Origin: Nothopassalora personata
Lineage: Eukaryota; Ascomycota; Dothideomycetes; Mycosphaerellales; Mycosphaerellaceae
NCBI GenBank assembly: GCA_033816765.1
Contig: CM066291.1
Coordinates: 5,704,001-5,768,000, forward strand
Reading direction: 5' to 3'
Length of the DNA stretch: 64,000 nt
Shown: positions 31,359-41,781 of the stretch, one piece after another
Layout of the letters: every line of letters begins with the position of its first letter
How positions within the stretch are numbered: the first letter of the stretch is position 1
Program-made: the position numbers and the translations under genes
Notes under the pieces: generated by a model
What the model was told of the DNA's origin: nothing
The model's input: only the letters and a program-made list of their open reading frames with translations
Databases searched by the model: none

Positions 31359-33918
31359 ATGAAGTACCAGGACTTCGATGTTGCGGAGACTTTGGCCAAA
31401 CTCACTATCACTGAGAAGACTGCATTGGTGTCGGGTGTTGACTTCTGGCATTTGGCTGCCGTTCCACGATTGGGCATACCTGCGATCCGGACATCGGATG
31501 GGCCTAACGGCGTGAGAGGTACCAAGTTCTTCAATGGCTGCCCCGCGGCTTGCCTGCCGTGCGGTAAGTGGTCTTGGAGGACGCCACATGTTCGACATGC
31601 TGAAACTTCCTGCTACAGGGACTGCCCTTGGAGCCACATGGGATAAGGATCTCGTGCAAAGGGGTGGCGAGCTCATTGGCCAAGAATGCATTGCCAAGGG
31701 AGCATCAATCTCTTTAGGCCCGACAGTCAATATGCAGAGATCGCCACTCGGTGGCAGAGGTTTCGAATCATACTCAGAAGACCCGGTGCTCGCGGGTCAC
31801 TTAGCAGCAGCATCTGTCAAGGGGATCCAGTCCACTGGTGTCGCCGCTACCTTGAAGCACTTTGTTTGCAACGATCTAGAGGACAAGCGAATGTCCAGTA
31901 ACAGCATAGTCACAGAACGAGCGCTGCGAGAAGTGTACCTGCTACCATTCCAGATCGCGCAACGAGATGCTCAACCATGGGCGTACATGACTGCATACAA
32001 CTTGCTCAATGGCCTACACTGCAGCGAGAACCCTAAGCTCCTTCAAGGTATCCTGCGCAAGGAGTGGGGCTTCGATGGGCTGGTGATGTCCGACTGGTTT
32101 GGCACGTATTCGACGGCTGAGGCGCTCAAAGCTGGCCTGGACCTAGAGATGCCGGGACCACCAAACCTCAGAGGACAGCAGATCAGCTTGGCGATGAGAT
32201 GTGGAAAAGTGCTGAGACATCATCTCGATGCACGTGTTACACAAGTGCTGAAGTTGATCAAGAAGCTGCTCCCACTGCAGATCGAGGAGAATGCCGAAGA
32301 GAGGGCCATTGACTTACCAGAGACTGCTGCCCTCCTACGGTCAATAGCTTCCGACGGTCTAGTGCTGCTCAAGAATGAAGACTCACTCCTGCCGCTCAAG
32401 AAGGAGCAGTCCACTGCCGTGATTGGGCCAAACGCGGATTTCGCTGCTTTCTCTGGAGGAGGATCAGCTGCTCTTCTTCCCTACTACACCGTGACACCTC
32501 TTGCTGGCATACAAGGCAAGACCCAAAACGTGCAGCATGAGCTTGGTGCACCTGGCTGGAAGCGACTACCTCTGCTCTCTCGTGTGGCCAAGACGAACAC
32601 TGGCAAGTTCGGTCTGATTATGAAGTTCTACCTGGAGCCACCCACCAAGGCCGACCGCACAGCGATCGATGAGCTCCACATCCGTGACACCAACATCTTT
32701 CTCTTCGACTACAAGAACCCGCAACTCCGCTCCCATCTCTTCTACGCCGATGTCGACTGTAGCTTCACACCCGAGGAGACCGCAGAGTACGAGTTCAGCT
32801 GTTCTGTAGCAGGCACGGCCAAAGTGTTCGTCAATGGTGAGCTTATCGTGGATAACATGACCAAGCAACGACCCGGCGACTCTTTCTTCGGTATCGGCAC
32901 GGCGGAAGAGATCGGCAGCATCAAGCTCGAAGCTGGTAAATCCTATGATGTCCACGTCGACTTCGGGTCTCTGCCCACTCTGACCTACAAGAAACAAGGC
33001 GTCACTGCCTTCGGTGCTGGTGGAGTCCGACTTGGCTGCCATCGCAAAGTTGACACCAAGACTGAGATCGAGCGTGCCGTGACACTAGCGAAGAAGGTTG
33101 ACCAGGTTGTCCTCTGCGCTGGTCTCAACAGCGATTGGGAAACTGAAGGCCACGATCGCGAACACATGCATCTCCCACCCGGCTCGGATGAGCTCATTGA
33201 GGCTGTCATCGCTGCGAATCCCAACACCACTGTTGTGATCCAATCCGGTACCCCCGTGACTATGCCCTGGGCCAGCAAAGCCAAGGCTATCGTGCAAGCA
33301 TGGTACGGTGGCAACGAGACTGGCAATGCTATTGCCGATGTGCTGTTTGGCGATGTCAACCCTTCTGGGAAGTTGAGCTTGAGTTTCCCGAAGAGAAATG
33401 AGGATAATCCGGCTTTCCTCAACTACAAGAGTGATGACAACAGAGTCATCTACGGCGAAGATGTCTACATCGGATACAGATTCTACGACAAAACGAACCG
33501 TGAGGTTCTGTTCCCGTTCGGACATGGGCTGAGCTACACGACTTTCAAAATGGACAACCTTGTCATCAATGCGAGCGATGATTCCGACAATGTCACTGTC
33601 GCAGTAGACGTCTCGAACACCGGCAAGATCGCTGGTAAGGAAGTCGTTCAGGTCTACGTCTCGCCGCAAAGTCCGAGCATCAACAGGCCGCAGAAGGAGT
33701 TGAAGGGGTTCGCTAAGGTGTTTGTCGAGGCTGGAAAGACTGAGAAGGTAGAAGTGAATCTCTCGAGGAAGTATGCGACGAGCTTCTACCACGAGGGTAG
33801 GGATGCTTGGCTCTCGGAGAAGGGAAATTATACAGTGCTGGTGGGCAACTCGAGCGCGAGCACGCCATTAAGTGGTCAGATTGAGGTGGCGAAGGACCTT
33901 GTTTGGAAAGGACTGTGA
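31359..33918 (+). CDS. GH3 beta-glucosidase with PA14 domain
   Basis: Gene model join(31359..31563, 31619..33918), 834 residues. The 55-nt intron (GTAAGT..ACAG) restores [12 protein letters not shown] across the junction. Hydrolyses terminal beta-glucosides. Order: GH3 N-terminal barrel with the nucleophile Asp about residue 227 in [10 protein letters not shown] and the KHFVCNDLE substrate motif; GH3 C-terminal domain; an inserted PA14 domain (about 410-540; [30 protein letters not shown]) that shapes the active site; and a fibronectin-like end ([15 protein letters not shown]). There is no signal peptide, so the enzyme is probably intracellular, as for several fungal PA14-type GH3 enzymes. 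It ends just before the convergent dynamin gene. Confidence 0.92.
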
Positions 33919-34102
33919 ATGTCCGGAGGATCTGATCTCGCTCATGACGTTATAAAGTTCGGAGTATACATCAGGACCTACGTCTGATGGACGGCAGCCC
34001 TTCTGCCTCACGAAGGCGTTCCCCACTCGTTGCCATAGTGTGATCACCACAAAGTGCAGTGCAGTCACGTGCGACCCCATTTCAAGCTTCGCCACGCAGT
34101 TC

Positions 34103-36593
34103 CTAAGCTCTAGCCAAAATCTTCATCGCCTCACTCAAGCTCGCGATCTCCTTCTTGAGCTGCGCTCTGGTTCTCTGAAGTCCCGGCGCCTCGCCGGCGA
34201 TCTCAGCGAGATCCTCGGCCGACAGTCTGTTGACGAAGACAGGCGAAAACAGCGCAAGCGGGCTTGTGTCGCAATGCAGGAGGTGGTGGGAGATTGCCTG
34301 CTTGCAGACGTTGTCGACGAAAGTCTTGAGGCTGACCTTGTAGTACGACTTGAGGATGTCGTGGATGTCTTGCACCACGTGCTCATCGTTCGACATGTTG
34401 TGGGCGGTGGCTGCTTGATCGACGCGAACCACTTTGCGGTTCGAGGCGTCCACAAAGGAGTTCTTCTCCATGGCGGCCAAGACCTTGCCTTGGCGACTGG
34501 GAAGTTGGTCAGTAAGCTGTTCTTCACCGCGACGAGAAGCACGCCAGTATCCGCAATGCTGCAGAGTGGAGCGCGTCGTGCAGCGCACAGCTTTGACAAC
34601 ATCAGTACTACCAGGCGTAGCGCGGTGGATTCAGCGTCAAGATCACAATGGTAACTCACCTCTTCTGCAGGTTGTCGTTGAAGTAATGATTCATAGTAGT
34701 CGGAACGTCGGAGCTTTCGACCTCGAGGAGAAACTTGGTGTTCATAATCGCTCTCTGGTATCTGTTGACCAGTTCGTCAAGCAGCATGCGCAAGATGCTC
34801 CTGCGGACGTCCGCATCGGAGCAGAGGTGGTTCAGAGCAGCCTCGATGAATCTGTGGACCATCGCGATCACGTCGCTAACGTAGCCAAGAGAGATGTCCT
34901 CCCACTTTGAGGCCTGCTTGCGCATCGTGGTCGCGAGGATGGTGGCGTTGAAGGTACCTGACAACCAGAGAGTTGTTAGTCAAATACGATGATCGTGTGG
35001 TTGGATGGTAGAATCAGCAAGCACTGAGCAGGAGTGAAGTGTGCCTCAAATAAGAGTGAAACGTACCCAGCTCGAAGCCACGATTGCCCAGGAAGACTTC
35101 GAGAAGCCACTTGTTGATCTTCTCACGCTCTGTGAAAGGCAGCTCAGTCTGTGGGTGCAAGATGTCTACGAGCTCTTCCGCGTCCTCTTGCTGGCGAACC
35201 TGGAAGGTCCATCCTTCCTCGAAGGCCATTTTGGGCTTTTCATCCTTGCCAAGGAAAGCGTAGAGCTGACCGTAATCTGTCATCTCATCGGAGAAGAGCT
35301 TCATGCGAGCTATAATTCCGGGAGCAATGCGAAGGTCATCGTTAGAGAAGGCTTCGTCGGCTCCATGGTTGGCGTTGAGGGCAAGGAACACCAGGCGCTG
35401 AAACTTGGTGGCCAGTTCGGTAAGATAGAGCATCTGCTCCATGGATCCGCTTCGCTCTGGCCCGAGCTTGTTGAGACGAGTCTGGCGAGCACCGAGTCTG
35501 GACTTGATCTCGTTCTTGACCTGAGATGCATTAGCTTTGCCTCTTTTCGGCTGGCAGACGGAGGGGATACTTGCCTTTGGGAACACCTTCTTCACCAGCG
35601 TGGCCAGCACTTCCTTGAGACGAATCCTCAAGGAGTCGACTCCGACCTTGTCTTGATCAATACTGTTCCACGGAGCAGTCGAGCGGAAGAAGCTGGTCTC
35701 CAAGCTACCGCGGTCGAGAGTTGTGTTTGCAAGCTCCATCTGGCCAGGGTTGCGAATGATGTGCCATCCCAGCTTCATTGCGCGAGCACGACCCTCCACG
35801 AGGTCAACGACCCTCGACTCCGCACCTCTATCAACGAGGTCTGGCTTGGTAAGTACACCAAGTGTCCGATCACCCGATGGATCTACTTCTCGGGCAAGTT
35901 CGAGGATCTCCTGTGTTGCCACATCGATGTTGGCAGGAATGACAGCGAGCATCACCGATCTGGGGTTGATCATGTAGCCGTACACCATGTTCCGCACAAG
36001 CTCGATGTCGGCTTTGGTGGTCATTCCCTCCGTGGTGCTCTTGAAAATGCCTGGTACATCTATAACGCTCAAGTGCTCTTGATCCGGACCGGAGATCTCG
36101 AGGTGGAGGACGTCGTTCGAGAAGGTGGGCCTCTGTCCGCCATCGGAGGCGTCCGCAGCGAGACCCATCTCGACGTGCACCTGTAGAGCTGTCAGCCTCG
36201 AGAACCGCCGTGCGAGAGGAGGCAACCCACCTCTTGCATAATCTTGGTGAATGCAGATGAGTCCAGTGAGGCCACAGTCTTCTGGTATGCCTTTGCACGA
36301 GCGGTGTGCTCAAGAGAGGCATGTCGATCTGGTATGATGGAGACCAGGATCTCCGTGTTGACTGCACGGCGGAAGACGATCTGCGTAGCAAAGCGTGTGC
36401 AGAGACCACTATCTCTTGGTAGTGGCTTCTTGATGAGACCCTCCAATACGCTGCTCTTTCCAGACGACTGATCGCCAACAACCACAATCTGCGGCAAGTC
36501 CACAAGCTCCCCTACGCCACACGCAAAGAGCTTGTCAATCTTGTCGAGCATGGCAGGCTCTGCTAGGCCATAGTCGGTGGACTTTGGCGGCAT
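34103..36593 (-). CDS. Dynamin-like GTPase (fungal Mx/Vps1-related)
   Basis: Gene model complement(join(34103..34496, 34660..34957, 35067..35520, 35575..36180, 36231..36593)), 704 residues. Large GTPase that oligomerises on membranes and drives fission or remodelling. G1 GDQSSGKSS (residues 40-48), G3 DVPG (162-165) and G4 TKPD (232-235) are intact, followed by the middle/stalk region and a C-terminal GED-like helical part (VSLKTFVDNVCKQAISHHLL). There is no PH domain or proline-rich tail, as in fungal Mx-like dynamins. Introns are 50, 54, 109 and 163 nt. The 54-nt one uses GCAAGT at the donor (GC-AG), is a multiple of three and has no in-frame stop, so keeping it would add 18 residues (722 total). 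A plus-strand frame of 381 codons across it is only its antisense shadow. Confidence 0.9.
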
Positions 36594-37141
36594 CTTGATG
36601 AATTCGTTGTGTGATGCTCAAGAAGAATGTCGTAGCTTTGCGCTGGCGGTGTTCTTAATGGTTCTATCTGGTGCGCAGAAAGAGTTGCGATGTGTTGGTC
36701 GAACATGTAAGAGGAATGGAAGCCTCTGCGTTGTCAGTGGTCAAGCAAACGGATTCTTTATGCCGTTTGTAGTGGGTCTTCGGCATGATCCTGGTCGCAC
36801 CGCGGCTGCCTACATGTTCATGTTCATATTCTGCCCGAAGGAAGGCACTCGAAGCAGCAAATATGATGTACAAGTGCGCAAAAAGTGGGTATGTTGAGAT
36901 TGAGGCCATTGCAATTCCTGGTGATCGCCTCTGCTTCTTTCCGAGTTGTCCCATGATTCACATCGTGTCTTGGCAGCATGTGGCCGCGACGCGGTATGGC
37001 AAAAGTAAATCCGTCAGCCTGTTGTTGCAGCTGCTTCGACGTCATGAAAGACATTGATAAGATGCGGAAATTTGCCAAGATCACGGTTGTTACACCTCCG
37101 CTGCGTTGCATCAGCTGTCGATCTGTTGGTAGAGGCGCAAT
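36594..37141. other. Intergenic, promoter of the dynamin-like gene
   Basis: About 550 bp between the dynamin start and the end of the ferric-reductase relic, both on the minus strand. No gene seen. Confidence 0.5.
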
Positions 37142-38659
37142 CTACCAGCTGTAGCTCTCCTCCACAAAAGTGACAACAGCCTTCTTATTTCTCCTGACCA
37201 GTCTCGACACAATCACTCGCACGTCATCAGCCATACTCGGCGGTCCACTGACAACAACAGCAGTCCCATCTCCGCGCTGACCTTCCTCGTGAATCTCCCG
37301 TTCGAGGATCGCGGTCAAGTCCATACGCTCGCCATGTGTGATGTTGACCTCGGCACCGGCATATGCAGGGTCCTCCAGGGTGTTCCGTATGACATTGACA
37401 AGACTCGCTTTCCGCACGCCCCAGAACAGCTTGTTACGACCGACATGTCTGGAGAGGTAGGGCAGTATTGCGGTGATACCCACGCCGCCAGCGATACATA
37501 TGAGATTCGGAAACGACGATAGGTCGTGATCGCCAGCCAAGCTCTGGCCGTATGACGATTCGACGAGGAGTGGGAGTGTCTGGCGGTGGCGAAGCTTCGA
37601 TGTCAGGCCGGGGTGGGTTCTGATGAAGAATGTCAAGCCGACCTTGAACGATTTGCGGTCATGTGTAGACAACATCCGAGAGCGAGCAGGACAGTCGGAG
37701 CCAGAGTCTGACTCCATGAACTTGATCTCATGGTCAAGGTGCTTCTCATCGGCCACGGCAAAAGTCTTTGGTGCTGGTGATGTACGGTGTGCTACCACAG
37801 CGCCAGCGACTGAAAATGGATGATTTTCCCATACTCTCCAAGTCAGCGTCGGAAAGTACAGGTAAGCTTGTCCACTTGCTGAAACACCAGGAATGTCCAG
37901 CCGAACGTAGTCCTCGTCGATGATAGTGACTTGACCGTGTCTGATTCCATTCTTCGCGATCCGCAGGAAACGCATGAGGCGATCGAAGCCCCAAAATCCG
38001 AAGGCGATATAGAGCCATGTCTCGTAGCCCCATTGGAAGTTGAAGCGCAAGACCACATGATAAAGACACGCGATGAGAATGAAGAATGCGAGGACCTGAT
38101 GCCAGACCAGAAACAGCTCATAGGCTTTGTGACGCACTCTCAGAGCGGAGAGCGGTAGCATGATCACCGAGCCAAGCGTTGCGACAATGGCCCAGATCCA
38201 GTACGGGAGCTTCGACTCAGCGGCATGCTCGTGCGTGTCCAGGTAGAGCTTCAACAGGATAGCAGAGTGGAGACATGCCTGCAAAGTGGCGATGACTGCA
38301 ATCCATCGATGGAGTAGTAAGTATGTGGAGTGCGACCAGTTGGTGACGTACAGAAGGGCGTTGTTACGACCGGCGTAGAGAATCACCAAAGTGAGGTTGA
38401 CGAAGCTAAGGACGCCCGTGCGATACGAGACCAACGATGCCACCTCAAGACATCACGGCATATGCTGTCGCACAAGCGGGCTTGTACATTGTTATGCCTG
38501 CGGATGTATTGACCCGATGCTCGCGAGTGCCGCAGAAGTGGTGGTGCTCTTACCATAGCCCACGAATCCCGAGCCTGGCGTTCCACTAGAGCCCAGGACG
38601 GAGGAGACAAAGAGAGCGAAGGGAAGCCAGTATGCATTCGGAAGGGCACGGACAGCCAT
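37142..38659 (-). pseudogene. Ferric reductase with internal deletion
   Basis: The 5' end is intact: ATG at 38659, signal peptide (MAVRALPNAYWLPFALFV), a 56-nt intron (38498-38553, GTAAGA..GCAG) joining GFVGYG to ITMYKPACATAY, the usual extracellular start of FRE-type metalloreductases. Right after CATAYAVMS comes TGA, and one base out of frame the protein resumes at SYRTGVLSFVNL, in the membrane core. The roughly 150-200 residues normally between are missing. The remaining 433-codon frame to 37142 keeps the heme His pairs (NWSHSTYLLLHRW; VWHQVLAFFILIACLYH), the FAD-binding HPFSV motif and the NAD-binding C-terminus (EESYSW end). A deletion plus frameshift is the simplest reading. A shortened protein from an internal start is possible but unlikely to be functional. 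Confidence 0.75.
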
Positions 38660-38918
38660 AGGGCGAGGGCGATATGCAAGCAGCTGAGGTATGTCGTAGT
38701 TCTACAGGAGGACGACGCACAGCTTCGGTGGGCAGCACAATACATATACCAACGCTCCCTGTAGTACGGCCGTTCAGCGTGCTGGGCTTAACTTGCTCAA
38801 TCGCGCTCTGGGGCGCGATGCTTGGCACAGCAAGAGCGATGCGATGCGTGCACGACATGGAAAGTGCGACGCATGGCAGATCTGCTTCTCTCGCCATTAT
38901 GATTTACCCTTGAATAAC

Positions 38919-38970
38919 AGATACGGCTTAAGAATGATAGATACGGCTTGAGAATGATAGATACGGCTTG
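38919..38970. repeat. 20-bp tandem repeat, about 2.6 copies
   Basis: AGATACGGCTTGAGAATGAT recurs head to tail, the first copy with one change (TTAAG). It lies upstream of the ferric reductase relic. Confidence 0.9.
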
Positions 38971-39004
38971 CAATGCGTGTTATGATCACCTCGACCTGTC
39001 AGTT

Positions 39005-39152
39005 TCGTCTTGGTCTTGGTCTTAATCTTCCTCTTGCTCTTGCTCTTACTCATTCTCATACTCTTCCTCTTCCTCTTCCTCTTCCTCATACTCATCCTCT
39101 TCCTCTTAGTCATACTCTTCCTCATCCTCTTCCTCTTCTTCTTCTTCCTCCA
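39005..39152. repeat. CT-rich simple sequence (CTCTTC / CTCATA)
   Basis: Degenerate six-base pyrimidine repeat of about 150 bp. It creates artificial frames rich in Leu or, on the other strand, Lys/Arg, which are not genes. Confidence 0.9.
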
Positions 39153-39379
39153 ACGACATTGCTTCCGACACCACTGTCTGATGGACGTGTCGTATTGGCA
39201 TCGGCGTCTCACTTCGCTTCGGGCCTGGGGAACTGGGCAACTGGGGAAGGCTTCTAGGGCTCTGGATCGACGCGCCGAAACAAGCGAATCCTTGTCCTCT
39301 TCCCCAACCAACTCGGAAATACGACGGCCCCAGTTTGAGCCGGCCCGTGCTTTCCGCATGCTGCCATGATCCAAAGTGG

Positions 39380-40194
39380 CACTAAACTATAATCTAACGC
39401 GCGACTATCACCTGTTTACAGCAATCAACGCGCGGGAGATTTATTAGTGGACACTGTGGAAAGAGCCACACCTGAGGTGGTCAGCTCCATTTTCCGCTTA
39501 GCGCGTTTGCAGTATACCAGTGATGCCATGGACATGGGATGGACATGGAACGACCACGTGGAGCGGGATCGTCCCCGATCGCTTAGGGAGCAGCAATCTA
39601 CGTGACACGGCCCAACCGTATGTGAAAGAGAGAAACGTCGACTCTGGTCCCGGCAATCGCATGCGTTCAATCATCAGCGTCTACAGACAGCGTCAAGACC
39701 TTCGAGGCAGATCGTGCACCATCCTACAAGAGGTGCATTTGGGCAGTCGACGATGTTCTGGGGCAGACGGACTATATGAGTGTGCAGCAACGCAGTGGAG
39801 GAGAGGACAGAACAGTACTGTAGAGCACGCGCGCGGTCATGTACATCTTCCCTTACACCGGCATCGCTGCGAAGCCTGCAGCTAGTGCGACATGGCGCAA
39901 CCCGTGGACCCATGGCCATCATGGCCATGAAGAGACTTGTCGCGTCCGAGTATGATGATGCATGCACATTAGCATATAGCAGAGACTGCGCGGACTTCTC
40001 AACCCATGCCTATCCTTTTCTTCGACGACGTTTCTACTTCGCTTCCGTACATCTACCCTCTAGACACCATTCTGCCCTATTTTCTCTACCAGCAGGTCTG
40101 ACACATTGAGCGCATTCGAGCTACTCGCCCCCCGCTGCTTCGTGGACTATCATCTCGACCCAAACAAAGCATTGTCCCGCTTCGCCCGGCATGA
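39380..40194. other. Intergenic, upstream of the rhodopsin-like gene
   Basis: Short frames only. Positions 40000-40190 are pyrimidine-rich and likely promoter and leader. Confidence 0.45.
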
Positions 40195-41676
40195 ATGGCC
40201 GGCCTCAGTAGCAAAAGGGACGTTCACTACGTCAACCCGGAAAAGGAGCTCGATATTGGTATCTGGACGCTGTATGGAGCCGCGACCGCATTCCTGATCG
40301 CGCGGGTATGGACTAAAGTCAGACTCCGTCACGGACTGTGGTGGGATGATTACATTCTGCTGCTCGCTTGGGTGGGCCCCCTCTCGCCGCCGAGTGGTTG
40401 CATCCCTGCTGACCGCAGCGCAGGTCATCCTCACGGTAACGGACATCATCATAACGATCGAGTATGCGACGGGATACACCTCCCCCGACTGGGATGATCG
40501 CATGCACATATTGATCCTCATCACCTCGTGCGGGAATCTGCTGGGCCAGTCTTTGACCAAGTCGGCATTCGCCGTCACTCTGTTGAAGTTGACGAGAGGC
40601 TTCGCGTGCTGGCGTGTCTGCCATGTAGTTCTGTGGTTCTGCATAGTCACCATGATGTCTTACAACATCGCCAAGGCATGTCTGCCCATTGCACCTCCTC
40701 GCGAGCAAAGACCTCAGGACTAATGATTGCTAGTGCATCGTGGAGTGGGGAAGGATTTGCAACGAGCCCAGCTATCAAGTTTGGTACAGGCTTCACTTTT
40801 GCGTGAACAAATCCTCAAGGAATAAGTTCAAGGAAGGGGGAAACTGTAAGTCACCGTCGACGGAATGGGTCTGACCAGCACACTCACTGACCATACACAG
40901 ACTACAACGTTGTCATGGACTTCATATTTTCGGCGTTTCCATGGGTTATCACATACGACCTCGACATGAAGCGCAGGGAGAAGATCGCACTGTGCTTGAC
41001 CATGAGTCTGGTAAGTCACTTTTCCACCGGCACCAGCATGAAGACACGGCTTATGTCCATCACAGGGCATGGTCGTCGCTATTGAATCAGCCATTCGAAC
41101 AGAGTGGAAATACGATGGTGAGTGAGCTTCAAGATCTTGACATCCTTGCACGTCTTCGAACTGTGCTGATCTTCGACCCTTCACTTGTAGGCAACAAACA
41201 GGACGACCGGTACTTCTGGTGAGTAAGCTCAGGTACAGCGGCCATGGTGCGAAAATCTGAGACGCTCAGAACGTTCCTGGCTTCTGCCCTGTCATTGAAC
41301 CACTTGGGCTAACCTACCTTACCTTTAGGCGTAACGCAATGTCTAATATCTGGTACAGTTCCGAGGTTACTGGCACCATAATTGTTCAATGCGTGCCGAT
41401 CCTACGCACGCTTCTTCAGGCTCTGCACACCACTTTACGGTAAGTACTGAAGGCACCAGGCATGGAGCGTTGTGGTCAGCCAGCGATGCAGCGTTCGAGA
41501 GATACGTTGCACGACGCGCCTGGCTCCCTGCTTACATCACCCTCCGAGACACTGCCACATGCTGTTCGAGTGTAGCTGACCACCGCCTGTTTGGCAGAAC
41601 TAAAAAATTGGGTTCCACGATTGATGAGGTGCCGTTGAGCAGAGTAGAGCCAACAAGCTGGTATCACGCGAAATGA
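40195..41676 (+). CDS. Fungal rhodopsin-like integral membrane protein, with one apparent frameshift
   Basis: Eight exons: 40195 to about 40675 (containing a frame break), 40734..40845, 40901..41010, 41066..41117, 41191..41218, 41329..41439, 41598..41676. Each junction after the break keeps phase. Family motifs appear in order: GLWWDDYILLLAW, EYATGY, ILITSCGNLLGQSLTK, WFCIVTMMSYNIAK, VEWGRICN, FKEGGNYYNVVMDFIF, MSLGMVVAIESA, FWRNAMSNIWYSSEVTGTIIVQ. This is the multi-pass membrane family common in Pezizomycotina; its function is mostly unknown. The first intron of the set (40676-40733) has GCATGT at its donor. Between W (40369-40371) and VVASLL the frame shifts: 22 extra bases (40372-40393) flanked by GTGG. 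Removing them would restore a continuous protein; they are too short for an intron. The gene is therefore either newly inactivated or affected by an assembly error. Confidence 0.75.
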
Positions 41677-41781
41677 GATCAATGTTTCTATTATAGCCGA
41701 TGCTTTCCTGGCCACCAATAGTTACGCGAAAAGAGATCCGTGTTTCCAACATAGTTGAGATGCTTTCTTGGCCACCAATAG
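41664..41781. repeat. Tandem duplication of about 58-60 bp over the stop codon
   Basis: Two adjacent diverged copies (41664-41721 and 41722-41781), each beginning near ACGCGAAA and ending GGCCACCAATAG. The first contains the last codons and TGA stop of the rhodopsin-like gene; in the second the corresponding TGA is AGA. Confidence 0.85.

Noticed and set aside
35041..36186. 381-codon plus-strand frame
   Set aside because: It lies entirely antisense to the exons of the dynamin-like GTPase, which has full motif support and introns on the minus strand.
38928..39374. 148-codon Lys/Arg-rich minus-strand frame
   Set aside because: Produced by the CT-rich simple repeat at 39005-39152.
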